A stretch of DNA of 64,000 nucleotides from Neptunicella plasticusilytica (GCF_047922965.1 NZ_CP150481.1:1240001-1304000), one strand, 5' to 3'; positions 43,649-53,277 are shown, counted from the first letter of the stretch. Translations and numbers: made by a program. The notes: a model not told the origin generated them from the letters alone.

Positions 43649-44068
43649 CTACAGAGTGAGGACCACTTTGACTGATCCGTCAGCCTTGGAGGCATCAATA
43701 TAACCGATAATATTAGGGTTATCGGCAACCAGTTTCTTGACTTCATCGTCACCGTCGACTTCCTTGGGGGGCGTGCCTTTTCCAGTGAAAACCAGTTTCG
43801 ACCAATAGGCCTTTATTTGGCTGCCTGACTTGTTTAGCACTTTGCTGTTAAATTCGTCCACCGCTCCGTTCTCCTGGTTAACTGGCACTGCAGTGTCGCC
43901 ATTGCTAAAACTTTTGGCTTTACCTAAAAACAGTTTAACCACGTCATCCTGACTAATTGTGGCGCTATTGGCCGGATTGACAATTACTGCGATATCGGCA
44001 TTACTGAATGAAGAAAAAAGCGCGGACGATACAAGCGCAATCATACTGAATAATTTTTTCATCTTCAC
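43649..44068 (-). CDS. Short PstS-like phosphate-binding-type periplasmic protein
   Basis: A 139-residue secreted protein with a signal peptide (about residues 1-24, ending S-N-A) and a single PBP-like lobe. The segments IVNPAN, DDVVKLFLGKAKSFSNGD, VNQENG and NPNIIGYIDAS resemble the first domain of PstS-type binding proteins. It is much shorter than PstS (about 320), so it has only one lobe. It lies 5 bases after the porin gene on the same strand, an arrangement seen in Alteromonadales. Function uncertain; it may bind an anion. Confidence 0.75.
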   Translation of the reverse strand: MKMKKLFSMIALVSSALFSSFSNADIAVIVNPANSATISQDDVVKLFLGKAKSFSNGDTAVPVNQENGAVDEFNSKVLNKSGSQIKAYWSKLVFTGKGTPPKEVDGDDEVKKLVADNPNIIGYIDASKADGSVKVVLTL

Positions 44069-44073
44069 TCTCC

Positions 44074-45243
44074 TTAAAATACGCTGACAATGGCGAGCTG
44101 GAACAAGTTGGCATCCTGATTTGTCAGCTCACTGTCAGTACTGGTAAATTCGAATTTTAACGCCGCTGAATCATGAAAATTCCAGCGGGCACCGAGTGTG
44201 TAAAAATCACTGTCTTCATTCAGGCTGTCCAGTGCGCCTTGAGTGCTGGCGTACAGGAAATCCAGTGTTGGATCCGCACCAACAGGTACGCCGCTGTTGC
44301 CCAGTATATCCTCGCTGGTATCTTTATTTTTGCCGTAGGTAGCATGCAGCATAAAACTACCCATACGTTTACCCAACGAGGCATACCAGGAAGATTGATC
44401 AGGTAAAATAGTGTGGTCAATATTCACCTTGGTGCCTTCAACCACGAATAGCCAGTCGTTAAGATCGATTTGTAATCCTAGCTCGGTAAAAACACCCCGA
44501 TCATCATTAACGTCGAGCTCATCACTGATAGAAGCAAAGGGGGTTTGCGCCCAACCGGCCTGAAGAGCTGCAAGACCTGCAGCAGTGCTGTCGGGAGCGC
44601 CTTGTTCAAAGGGGAAAGTCAAATCGCTTTGGAAATACGCACCACGCAGTGTTAACCAGTCGTAGTTCCAGGTGACGGAACCGCCTAATAGTTGTTTGAA
44701 TTCTGTTGATATAGGTGTGCCTGAGAACAGCACCTGTTTATCCGTGTTGTTACCGAAAACAATGTGGGTCGTTAGCGTTGACTGATCAAAGTTGGCCGTA
44801 TAAATAGAGCCGACGCCATCAAAAGAGTCAAAAGGTAGGTCGTAAACAGCAGCAGGAGGACGGATCCAGTGATAGGCATAGGAAACATCGAGATAATCAG
44901 AATATAGAAACAGCGGTGCCCGCTGGCGACCCAACAGAATTCGCCATTCATCATTGGCTTCGTAACTTAGATAGGCCCAGGCAAACTTGGGATCCCAGTC
45001 ATTTTCACCGCGTGACAGTATTTGCACTGTAGCACTAAGTCCTTCACCCAGATCTGAGCTGCCCTGAATGGCAAAGAATGAGCCGGTTTTCATGTCGAAA
45101 TCGTCATCATAACCGTTGAATGTTTCATCGCTGCCTGAGGTCATTCCTGCAGCTACGGTGGCAAAGCCCGAAAAGCGAATTTCGGCGGTGGCACTAAAAC
45201 AAATCAAAGCGGTTAAAAACATCAATATTGTTGATTTTTTCAT
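44074..45243 (-). CDS. Outer-membrane porin
   Basis: A 389-residue protein with a signal peptide (about residues 1-20, ending A-T-A) and a 16-strand-like beta-barrel pattern rich in aromatic and Gly residues (the YLSYEANDEWRILLGRQRAPL segment is typical of trimeric porins). It ends in a terminal Phe. It lies upstream of the PstS-like gene, so the two probably form an operon for uptake of a small solute. No substrate motif was identified. Confidence 0.82.
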   Translation of the reverse strand: MKKSTILMFLTALICFSATAEIRFSGFATVAAGMTSGSDETFNGYDDDFDMKTGSFFAIQGSSDLGEGLSATVQILSRGENDWDPKFAWAYLSYEANDEWRILLGRQRAPLFLYSDYLDVSYAYHWIRPPAAVYDLPFDSFDGVGSIYTANFDQSTLTTHIVFGNNTDKQVLFSGTPISTEFKQLLGGSVTWNYDWLTLRGAYFQSDLTFPFEQGAPDSTAAGLAALQAGWAQTPFASISDELDVNDDRGVFTELGLQIDLNDWLFVVEGTKVNIDHTILPDQSSWYASLGKRMGSFMLHATYGKNKDTSEDILGNSGVPVGADPTLDFLYASTQGALDSLNEDSDFYTLGARWNFHDSAALKFEFTSTDSELTNQDANLFQLAIVSVF

Positions 45244-45564
45244 TTTTACATCCTACTCGTTGTTACCGAAACTAGTTTAAAAGTAGTTTCTATTTGCAGC
45301 CTGTAAAGTTATTGGCATTACAGATGGCTCCGTTAGCTGAATTTCAAAAATCAGTCACTCGACAGATGCAGTGAAATGATTATTGATTGACGGGGTTGAA
45401 ACGCGGTTAAAAATCACCCGAAAATTCAGCGGCGCGAAGTCTAGAGAAAAGCAATTGATTTATCTAGGTTTATAGGCTTGAAAACGGCGTGAGACCGGTA
45501 TTTTTAGGGTATGTTCTTTGATACATCAGTATGACGATGTGACGAATTATTGTTCAAATGACAT
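45244..45564. promoter_or_regulatory. Upstream region of the porin gene with two inverted repeats
   Basis: GAAACTA...TAGTTTC (45268-45290, 7-9-7) and CTGTAA...TTACAG (45301-45323, 6-11-6) lie close to the porin start. They may be operators. No clear Pho box is seen. Between 45324 and 45564 nothing further is recognised. Confidence 0.4.
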
Positions 45565-46080
45565 TTAGCTCAATTGTTCCAGCAGTTGTTCCGTCCACTG
45601 TTCGATACGTGCATCGGTCAAGTCATACTGGTTTTCGTCATCCAGCGACAAGCCAACAAAGTGAGTGCGATCTTCGGTCAGGGCTTTGGAGGCAATAAAT
45701 TCATAATTCTGATTTGGCCAATAGCCGATAATCTGGCAGTCCAGCAACACCAGCTCGTCATGCAGCAAGCCCAACGCATCCTGAAACCATTCGGCATAAC
45801 CTGTTTGGTCACCCATACCGTAAAGGGCCACGGTTTTATTGGCTAAATCTAATGAGCGGATATCATCCCAGTGTGACTCCCAGTCTTCTTGCAACTCACC
45901 AAAATCCCAGGTGGAAATCCCGAAAATCAGTACATCATATTGTTCAGCAAGGGACAGGGCTACCTCCTTGATATTATGCAAGTCGACCAGCTCTTGTCCC
46001 AACGCTTGCTGGATTTTTTCTGCTGCCATTTCGGTATAGCATGTAGTAGAGCCGTAAAACAGACCAATTGTCGCAGCCAT
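45565..46080 (-). CDS. fldB: Flavodoxin FldB
   Basis: A 171-residue flavodoxin: the FMN phosphate-binding loop G-L-F-Y-G-S-T-T-C-Y-T-E near residue 5, W-D-F-G-E-L-Q-E-D-W and A-L-Y-G-M-G-D-Q-T-G-Y. These match E. coli FldB more than FldA. The ATG at 46080 (MAATIGLFYG) is preferred; the frame is open to 46173. FldB is a low-potential electron carrier. In E. coli fldB is next to xerD-dsbC-recJ; here an EAL-HDOD gene is between fldB and xerD. Confidence 0.92.
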   Translation of the reverse strand: MAATIGLFYGSTTCYTEMAAEKIQQALGQELVDLHNIKEVALSLAEQYDVLIFGISTWDFGELQEDWESHWDDIRSLDLANKTVALYGMGDQTGYAEWFQDALGLLHDELVLLDCQIIGYWPNQNYEFIASKALTEDRTHFVGLSLDDENQYDLTDARIEQWTEQLLEQLS

Positions 46081-46287
46081 AAACACTCTCGGTTGGGAGG
46101 AAATGATGCGTATTGTGCGGACAAGCGTTACTGAAATCCAGTGCAGGATAAATTTATTGTTGATTTTCAACACAGCAAAAGCTTTTTATAGTTGGCTATA
46201 AGGCTTATATTTGTTGGCCTATGGAAAAGTTGCTGATAAAGTGCTCTGAGCAAAAAGTTATCAGTAATTCAACTGGGGATAAATTGA

Positions 46288-47538
46288 ATGTTTGCGTACG
46301 TTGCTCGTCAACCAATACTGGACAAGGATCAAAATGTTTGTGCATACGAACTATTGTTTCGTGATGGTAAGGAAAATTGCTTTCCTAACATTCAACCCGA
46401 TGAAGCAACCTCAAAAATATTGGCGAATAACCACCTGACTCTAGGGCTGGAAGATATCGCCTGCCATAAAACCTCTTTCATCAATTTTCATAAAGATACC
46501 TTGCTAAATGAGTTTCCCAGCATGCTCGATCCCGAGCATGTAGTGGTCGAGATCGTCGAGACAATTCCCACTACAGAAGAAATGATTACGGCCTGCAAGA
46601 AGATAAAGGATAAGGGATACAAGCTGGCGCTGGATGATTATAATTTTAATCCGCGTTGGGATATTTTTATGCCCTATATCGATATTATTAAAGTTGATAC
46701 TCATCTGACGGATTATCAGACAGTAGCCCGCCATGTCGATAAGTTTCAAAAGGCCAATATCCAGCTATTGGCAGAAAAAGTCGAAACCCATGAAGAATTC
46801 AATTTATATAACAATATGGGCTTTGAGCTATTTCAGGGTTTTTTCTTTGCCAGACCCGAGGTGATTAAACAAAAGAATTTGCCCACCTCTAAATTGGCCC
46901 TGATTGAATTGATGAAGGAAAGCGCCAACACTACGTTTTCTTTTGAACGCGTCAATGCGATTCTGGAACGGGATGTGGGTTTAGCCTATATGCTTTTGCG
47001 GTTTATCAATAACCCGACGGTGAACAAGCGTTATGAAATAACCTCTTTGCGCCATGCGTTAAATTATATGGGCGAGATAGAGCTGAAGAAATTTATCTCG
47101 ATTCTGGCGTTAGCCAAGTTGGGTGATGATAAACCGATGGAACTGTTGCATATGTCGCTGGTTCGGGCCAAATTCTGTGAGTTACTGAGTCACGCCAGAA
47201 AGGATGTGGACAATCCACCTAAAGGTTTTTTAGTGGGATTGTTCTCGTTACTGGACGCATTGTTAAGCCAGAATTTATCTGATGTCGTTAGCAAACTGCC
47301 AATTGATAGCGAAATCAAACAGGCGTTAATGGGGGAGCGTGGTCGGCTGGCTGATTATTTGTCGGTTGCAAAAGCATTTGAGAGTGCCAACTGGCTCAAT
47401 CTGATCCGTTTATCTAAAGAATTAAATGTCGATCAGAAATTGCTACATGGTCTGTTTAATCAATCTATTGTGTGGGGGAATGGCGTTCGTCAGACGATTT
47501 CTCCGCATTATCCAAAAGCTCAGCCTGCGGTAATTTAG
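46288..47538 (+). CDS. EAL-HDOD signalling protein (YuxH type)
   Basis: A 416-residue protein with an N-terminal EAL-like domain (about 1-200; A-Y-E-L-L-F-R replaces EAL, and L-D-D-Y-N-F, I-I-K-V-D and L-A-E-K-V-E are present) and a C-terminal HDOD domain (about 205-400). Many such EAL-HDOD proteins are catalytically altered and act as regulators, as CdgJ does in Vibrio; activity here is uncertain. It sits between fldB and xerD, which diverge from it or follow it. Confidence 0.88.
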   Translation: MFAYVARQPILDKDQNVCAYELLFRDGKENCFPNIQPDEATSKILANNHLTLGLEDIACHKTSFINFHKDTLLNEFPSMLDPEHVVVEIVETIPTTEEMITACKKIKDKGYKLALDDYNFNPRWDIFMPYIDIIKVDTHLTDYQTVARHVDKFQKANIQLLAEKVETHEEFNLYNNMGFELFQGFFFARPEVIKQKNLPTSKLALIELMKESANTTFSFERVNAILERDVGLAYMLLRFINNPTVNKRYEITSLRHALNYMGEIELKKFISILALAKLGDDKPMELLHMSLVRAKFCELLSHARKDVDNPPKGFLVGLFSLLDALLSQNLSDVVSKLPIDSEIKQALMGERGRLADYLSVAKAFESANWLNLIRLSKELNVDQKLLHGLFNQSIVWGNGVRQTISPHYPKAQPAVI

Positions 47539-47614
47539 TTAACCTATTGGCAGTCTGTCATTGAGAAACAGTGATAAGATGTCGCGATGAATTCCTTCAA
47601 AGGCATGAGAGTCG

Positions 47615-48535
47615 GTGGCAGGTCGGGCAAATCAAATCGCGTATGAGCAACAAAATCTTGACGATATCGAGCCGTTTTTGCAGTCGTTGTGGCTGGAGAA
47701 AGGCCTGAGTGATAATACATTATCGGCCTACGGAAGAGATTTAAAACAATTCGCCACGTTCCTGGCCAGCCAAGAAATAACCTTGACCAATATGACGGAC
47801 AGCGATATTAATTTTTATCTGGCCCATCGTTATGACAAGGGCCTGTCGGAACGCAGTACATCGCGGTTTTTAAGCAGTTTACGCGGTTTTATCCAATTTC
47901 AGTTGCACAATAAATTACGCATGGATGATCCCATGCGGATGTTACAAAACCCCAAAATTCCCCAGTCGTTACCAAAAACCTTAAGTGAATCGCAAGTCGA
48001 AGGTTTACTCGCTGCACCGCAAGCGGAAGATCCGGTTCAGCTGCGGGACAAAGCCATGCTGGAAGTGCTTTATGCAACAGGTTTGCGGGTTAGTGAACTG
48101 GTGGGCTTACATATGAACCAGCTTAGTTTAGTGCAAGGTGTGGTGCGGGTTATCGGTAAAGGCAACAAAGAAAGATTAGTGCCTTTGGGTGAAGAAGCGC
48201 TGGAATGGCTTGAGCGTTTTATCCGTCAAGGACGGGGATTATTGTTGAATGGCAACAGTGACGTGTTGTTTCCCAGCAAACGCGGCACTCAAATGACCCG
48301 CCAGACGTTTTGGTACAGGATTAAACATTACGCCAAGTTGGCTGACATCAAAGTGGATTTGTCGCCACATACATTGCGCCATGCTTTTGCTACCCATTTA
48401 CTCAATCATGGCGCCGACCTGCGCGTGGTGCAGATGCTGCTGGGACATAGTGATTTGTCTACTACCCAGATTTACACCCATGTAGCGACGCAAAGGTTAC
48501 AAAATGTCATACTTGAACATCATCCAAGGGGCTGA
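47615..48535 (+). CDS. xerD: Site-specific tyrosine recombinase XerD
   Basis: A 306-residue tyrosine recombinase: the N-terminal SAM-like core-binding domain (about residues 14-105) and the catalytic domain with Arg158, Lys182, His252, Arg255, His278 and Tyr287 all present. With XerC and FtsK it resolves chromosome dimers at dif. The GTG start at 47615 follows GAGAG. dsbC and recJ follow, as in E. coli, so XerD is favoured over XerC. Confidence 0.95.
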   Translation: MAGRANQIAYEQQNLDDIEPFLQSLWLEKGLSDNTLSAYGRDLKQFATFLASQEITLTNMTDSDINFYLAHRYDKGLSERSTSRFLSSLRGFIQFQLHNKLRMDDPMRMLQNPKIPQSLPKTLSESQVEGLLAAPQAEDPVQLRDKAMLEVLYATGLRVSELVGLHMNQLSLVQGVVRVIGKGNKERLVPLGEEALEWLERFIRQGRGLLLNGNSDVLFPSKRGTQMTRQTFWYRIKHYAKLADIKVDLSPHTLRHAFATHLLNHGADLRVVQMLLGHSDLSTTQIYTHVATQRLQNVILEHHPRG

Positions 48536-48907
48536 TGGGCTTTCATATTGGCCACTGCTGGCGGCTATTTTTTCTTACCACAAAGCAGAAAACGCGCGAA
48601 GAGTGGTTCTCTTTAAACGTTTGATAACGCAGTGAGAAGGAAAAATAGTCCCAGCCCACCGGGTTGAGTCTGAAAATCCCTCGCTTCCTTCATTATTAAA
48701 AAAAGTGGGTAAACAGACTGATTTAGATGACTAAACGGCGTTGTTTACGCCTCGGTTGAGATATTTTCATTTCTCAACAGTGGTAAATATGAAAACTCAT
48801 CAGTCCCTGGGGCTGATTTGTTGGTATTGATCACATACAATGCAACTATAACCCGTTCTAGCCGGTCCTAGACTGAACCTGCTTATTGCTAAAAGAAGTA
48901 TTCTTAC
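48536..48907. other. 372-bp gap between xerD and dsbC
   Basis: No gene is seen. Several small hairpins exist, including GGCGT-ACGCC near 48735 and TTGAGA-TCTCAA near 48757-48779. A small RNA or a dsbC promoter could be here, but nothing supports a specific call. Confidence 0.3.
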
Positions 48908-49615
48908 ATGATAAAGAAGTTAATTTTTTCCCTGTTTGTAATGTTAGTCAGTCACCAGAGTCTGGCTGATGACAAAGACGCGGCGTTAAAAAGTTTTCTG
49001 TTGACCAATTTGGGTATGCAGGTACAGCAGATTAATGATGCGCCGGTAGCCGGTTTGAAAGAACTGATTACAGATAAAGGGGTGTTTTACAGCTCTGCTG
49101 ATGGTAAGTATCTCATTCATGGACGATTGTTTAACTTGAACGACGGTTTGGTGAATGAAACGGAAAAGACTTTGGCCCATTTGCGTCAGCAAGGCCTGAA
49201 AGATTTTGACGGTGCAACAATCCGTTTTGCCGCAGAAAATGAAAAGTACCGGATCTCGGTATTTACCGATATTACCTGTGGTTATTGCCGCAAACTGCAT
49301 TCGCAGATAGCCCAGTACAACAAACTGGGAATTACGGTTGACTATCTGGCATTCCCGCGTGGAGGGTTAAATAGCAAGACTTACGATGATCTGGTGTCTA
49401 TCTGGTGCGCAGCCGATCCGAAAGAAGCCCTGACCGAGGCGAAAGCGGGAGAGAATGTCACAGCCAAAACCTGCGACAATAAAGTACGTAGTGAATATGA
49501 ATTTGCCGTACAGGTTGGAGTGAATGCCACGCCATCGATCATTTTGCCGGATGGTACACTGGTACCCGGGTACCAGACGCCAGCTCAAATGCTTGCGGTA
49601 TTAAATGAACTTTGA
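48908..49615 (+). CDS. dsbC: Thiol:disulfide interchange protein DsbC
   Basis: A 235-residue periplasmic protein: signal peptide (about residues 1-20), N-terminal dimerisation domain and thioredoxin-like domain with the C-G-Y-C active site (Cys124, Cys127). A second cysteine pair (W-C-A-A and T-C-D-N) matches the structural disulfide of DsbC. It isomerises wrong disulfides. recJ follows after 45 bases. Confidence 0.95.
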   Translation: MIKKLIFSLFVMLVSHQSLADDKDAALKSFLLTNLGMQVQQINDAPVAGLKELITDKGVFYSSADGKYLIHGRLFNLNDGLVNETEKTLAHLRQQGLKDFDGATIRFAAENEKYRISVFTDITCGYCRKLHSQIAQYNKLGITVDYLAFPRGGLNSKTYDDLVSIWCAADPKEALTEAKAGENVTAKTCDNKVRSEYEFAVQVGVNATPSIILPDGTLVPGYQTPAQMLAVLNEL

Positions 49616-49660
49616 TTTTAACCTGCCTTTTTTAAATTTATTGAATAAAAACAACTCGTT

Positions 49661-51385
49661 ATGACTATCAATATTGTTCGTCGTCAGTTGCAACCGCAGT
49701 TCCCGACGACGAACATCTTGCCAAACCGTCTATTGCAGATTTATGCCACCCGGGGCATTACCGATGAACAGCAGATTGCAACCGGTTTGGCCGGATTAGC
49801 TCACTTTAACCAGCTAAAAGGTATTACTCTGGCTGCCCAATACTTGGCCGACGCGATTGCCGGGCAACGTAAAATAATCATTGTTGGTGATTTTGATGCG
49901 GATGGTGCCACCAGCACTGCATTGTGCATGCTGGCATTAGCTCGTTTAGACAGCCAAAACCATGACTATCTGGTACCCAACAGGTTTGATTTTGGTTACG
50001 GATTGAGTCCGGAAATTGTCGAAGTGGCCCATCAGCAGCACGCTCAGCTGATTATGACGGTGGATAGTGGTATTGCCTGTATTAAAGGCGTGGCTAGGGC
50101 GCGTGAGCTGGGGATGGAGGTGATTATTACCGATCATCATTTACCTGGGGAAGCCTTGCCCGATGCCCATGCGATTGTAAACCCTAACCAGCCTGACTGT
50201 GATTTTCCTTCCAAAAATTTGGCTGGAGTAGGTGTTGCATTTTATATGATGCTGGCACTTAAGGCCGAATTAAAATTACGAGGGTGGTTTGCCGACAAAA
50301 CAGAACCTAATTTGGCCGAGTTACTGGATATTGTCGCGTTGGGAACGGTAGCAGACGTAGTTAAGCTGGATCACAATAACCGGATTTTGGTTCATCAGGG
50401 CATTCAGCGCATTCGCTCCGGCCAATGTCGCCCGGGTATATCTGCCATATTTGAAGTGGCAGGACGTAAACAAGGCAATTTAGCCGCTTCCGATCTCGGC
50501 TTTGTGATTGGACCGAGACTTAATGCTGCCGGCCGGCTAGATGATATGTCACAAGGGATTGAATGCCTGCTATGTAACGATATTGGCCAGGCACGCCAAA
50601 TGGCCGTGCAACTGGATAGTCTGAACCGTGAACGGCGTGAAATCGAAGCTTCCATGCAGCAAGAAGCGGTAAAAGCGCTGGATTCCCTGCAGTTATCCGA
50701 ACAGGCTTTGCCTTACGGGTTGTGTTTGTATCAGGCCGACTGGCATCAGGGCGTAATTGGGATTCTGGCCGGCAGAATCAAAGAAAAGTATTTTCGTCCC
50801 ACAATAGCCTTTGCTCATCAGGATGACGAGATCATCAAAGGCTCGGCGCGCTCTATTCCCGGTTTGCATATTCGCGATCTGCTGGAAGATATCAACAGCC
50901 GTTATCCAGGATTGATTAGCAAGTTCGGAGGTCATGCGATGGCGGCCGGATTGTCTTTACCTGTGTCGCATTTAGCTGAATTTGAGACGGCGTTTCATCT
51001 GGTTGCCGAGCAGTGGTTACAAGATAAACCCTTGCAGGGTGCTATCCTGTCAGACGGGGAACTGGATGATCATGAGTTAACACTGGATTTCGCCCGGCAA
51101 CTTAAACAGGCTGGTCCCTGGGGGCAGGGTTTTGAAGAACCCTTGTTCGATGGCGTATTTAATCTGGTTGAACAAAAAATAGTGGGTCAGAAACATTTGA
51201 AAATGCAGGTGACGACTCAATCAGGCGAATTGTTTGATGCCATTGCATTTAACGTGGATACCGAACAATGGCCGAATAAACAGGCACGCCAAGTACAGCT
51301 TGCCTATAAATTGGATATTAATGAATTTCGTGGCCGGACATCAATACAACTATTGGTTGATGCCGTGGATTTGTTGGATAAATGA
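49661..51385 (+). CDS. recJ: Single-strand 5'-3' exonuclease RecJ
   Basis: A 574-residue DHH-family nuclease: G-D-F-D-A-D-G (about residues 76-82) and T-D-H-H-L-P-G (about 158) are the metal-binding motifs, and the DHHA1 and OB-type C-terminal parts follow. It acts in recombination and mismatch repair. The order fldB...xerD-dsbC-recJ is conserved with E. coli; prfB and lysS, which follow there, are absent here. Confidence 0.97.
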   Translation: MTINIVRRQLQPQFPTTNILPNRLLQIYATRGITDEQQIATGLAGLAHFNQLKGITLAAQYLADAIAGQRKIIIVGDFDADGATSTALCMLALARLDSQNHDYLVPNRFDFGYGLSPEIVEVAHQQHAQLIMTVDSGIACIKGVARARELGMEVIITDHHLPGEALPDAHAIVNPNQPDCDFPSKNLAGVGVAFYMMLALKAELKLRGWFADKTEPNLAELLDIVALGTVADVVKLDHNNRILVHQGIQRIRSGQCRPGISAIFEVAGRKQGNLAASDLGFVIGPRLNAAGRLDDMSQGIECLLCNDIGQARQMAVQLDSLNRERREIEASMQQEAVKALDSLQLSEQALPYGLCLYQADWHQGVIGILAGRIKEKYFRPTIAFAHQDDEIIKGSARSIPGLHIRDLLEDINSRYPGLISKFGGHAMAAGLSLPVSHLAEFETAFHLVAEQWLQDKPLQGAILSDGELDDHELTLDFARQLKQAGPWGQGFEEPLFDGVFNLVEQKIVGQKHLKMQVTTQSGELFDAIAFNVDTEQWPNKQARQVQLAYKLDINEFRGRTSIQLLVDAVDLLDK

Positions 51386-51437
51386 ATGAACAACGGCCCA
51401 ATACGCCAGGCAGCGCTGACGTGACTTGACCCGCTTT

Positions 51438-51917
51438 CTAGTGCTGCGACTGCTGCAATGCAGCAAATCCTTTCTTAAAGCCTTCCAGTGATAAAGGCAA
51501 TGTCAGTTGTTTGTTTTTTTGAATCGCAACAGCAACTTGTACATTTTCGCCGGTCATCATTTCGTCCAACAATTGTTTATCCATTTTTATCACACTTTGA
51601 CAAGCACTTGGGGCACATTGCGAAAGAGGAACTTGAATCGGTTTGTTCTTGTCTATTTTTATCCCGACGCCACTTTGCTGAAATAAAGATGGTGGCAAAC
51701 GTAACATTAAGATTGGAAAATCTTTTGAGACAGCGAAGTTGACCGTTGCCCCGAGCACAATATTGCTACCGCTTTGATCGCTGCTCACTATCTGGGATAA
51801 GGAACAATTACCGGCATCACCACAAATCAAACTCCATTTACCAAAGTCCTGACTGGTGTCAGCCAGTGTCTGCAACGATACTAACAGCAGTGATAAAATA
51901 GCGGTGAAAATTTTCAT
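51438..51917 (-). CDS. Invasion-associated locus B (IalB)-like periplasmic protein
   Basis: A 159-residue secreted protein: signal peptide (about residues 1-19), then W-S-L-I-C, a first Cys pair and C-A-P-S-A-C-Q, a pattern of IalB family proteins. Members are small periplasmic proteins first described in Bartonella invasion, but in free-living bacteria the role is unknown. Homology is judged from the pattern and cysteine spacing only. It converges with recJ. Confidence 0.72.
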   Translation of the reverse strand: MKIFTAILSLLLVSLQTLADTSQDFGKWSLICGDAGNCSLSQIVSSDQSGSNIVLGATVNFAVSKDFPILMLRLPPSLFQQSGVGIKIDKNKPIQVPLSQCAPSACQSVIKMDKQLLDEMMTGENVQVAVAIQKNKQLTLPLSLEGFKKGFAALQQSQH

Positions 51918-51940
51918 ATTGGCGTCCTGTTTTATTCCAA

Positions 51941-51967
51941 CTAAAAAGGAGCCGAAGCTCCTTTTAG
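51941..51967 (-). terminator. Terminator after the PEP-CTERM gene
   Basis: GGAGC and GCTCC extended by A/T pairs form an 11-12-bp stem with a CGAA loop and a T-run on the minus strand. It lies between the PEP-CTERM gene stop and the IalB-like gene start. Confidence 0.85.
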
Positions 51968-51981
51968 ACTCGATGTCTATT

Positions 51982-53277
51982 CTACCGAGAGGTTGTCTGT
52001 TTTCGAATGCGTAATAAACACATTGCTGCAGCTAACATCAATAGCAGCGTGGGGGGTTCTGGCACCTGATTAGAGGTTCCATCATCAACAAACTCGGTAA
52101 TGGCATTCTGATTCATATTGATTATACCGGCGGTGTTAAATGTCAGACCCGTAACAAAGGCGAGTGGGTTATTTGGATCAACCATTTCTGCTATATCAAT
52201 GCCCAGGATTCTGAAACGATCCACCGCGGTAGTGAAAAAGTATTCAATTCCACCCGTGATATCAATAGTAGTGTCAAACCAGTCGTTTAAATTGCTATCC
52301 CATAACCAAAGATCAAACAGGTTGTCGTCGAAGCCGGTAGGTAGCACAACAGAAGCGAAAAGGGGACCAGAGTTAACAATATAGTCGTAGCCGATAGCGA
52401 CATCTGGATCGATAAAAATAGGGGTTTCAGGTTCAGTAATGACAAACTCGAACTCGTACTCCCCTGGATGAGCAAGATCGATAATCGGTAATACCGGATT
52501 GGCAGGAGAATCACCGGGTAATTCTCCGTTACGGATGGCAAATGTCCAGATGCCATTGGTACCGGTGTTTGAAGTATTGGCTAAATCCAATACATTAGCG
52601 GTACGGGAGCCTGGCAAAGTGTAAAAGTTAGTCCTGTCTCCAGCATCATAACCGGCTTGAGCCGGAGTACCACCTAAACCTCCAACCCCGTCAGAGGCGT
52701 CGCCCGTTGTCCATTCCAGCTTTTCATAACGAAACTCAACATCAAAATTACCGGCGCCGGTATCGGCTCTGTCTATCAATACCAACTGAAAAGAGTTTGT
52801 TTTAGAGCTGTTTTCATTAAAAAAACCGACGTTATTCCAGGTCACTACTAAAGTGTCCTGATTTGGGGAACCAAAAAACACTTCACCGCAATCCTCGCAC
52901 CCTGTATCAACATCGCCCCAAAAAGGCGCGATCATAGGTTGATTGGAAACAGGGAACGGATCTGGAGTATAGGTTGATACAGGTCCGTTAAAGGTAATGT
53001 TGCCATTGTTGTTGATATAGAACGAATCCTGTTGATTGCCGAAAAAGTTAATTCCGGCATCAAAAGCTAAATTGGCAAAATCATTAAAAAAGATTTGGCT
53101 GGAAGACCCGTCATCGTTGCGATTCATGGCTAAATCACCAAATCCATCAGCTGTGCTGATATCATTATCATGATCCCAACTAAGCAGTATTGAAGCGTTA
53201 GCGCTAAATGATAAAGAGGTGGTGGCGAGCAGACTACTTAATACTGCGCCGCAAACAAAAGAATTAAGTTTGCGCAT
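51982..53277 (-). CDS. PEP-CTERM sorted protein with nidogen-like domain
   Basis: A 431-residue secreted protein: signal peptide (about residues 1-28), a nidogen-like (NIDO) region (about 75-200 with I-N-N-N-G-N-I-T-F-N and A-P-F-W-G-D-V-D), a beta-rich middle, and a C-terminal PEP-CTERM signal at about residue 405: V-P-E-P, a hydrophobic stretch and R-I-R-K. Such proteins are processed by an exosortase and often carried to the extracellular matrix. No exosortase gene is in the window. Confidence 0.88.
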   Translation of the reverse strand: MRKLNSFVCGAVLSSLLATTSLSFSANASILLSWDHDNDISTADGFGDLAMNRNDDGSSSQIFFNDFANLAFDAGINFFGNQQDSFYINNNGNITFNGPVSTYTPDPFPVSNQPMIAPFWGDVDTGCEDCGEVFFGSPNQDTLVVTWNNVGFFNENSSKTNSFQLVLIDRADTGAGNFDVEFRYEKLEWTTGDASDGVGGLGGTPAQAGYDAGDRTNFYTLPGSRTANVLDLANTSNTGTNGIWTFAIRNGELPGDSPANPVLPIIDLAHPGEYEFEFVITEPETPIFIDPDVAIGYDYIVNSGPLFASVVLPTGFDDNLFDLWLWDSNLNDWFDTTIDITGGIEYFFTTAVDRFRILGIDIAEMVDPNNPLAFVTGLTFNTAGIINMNQNAITEFVDDGTSNQVPEPPTLLLMLAAAMCLLRIRKQTTSR

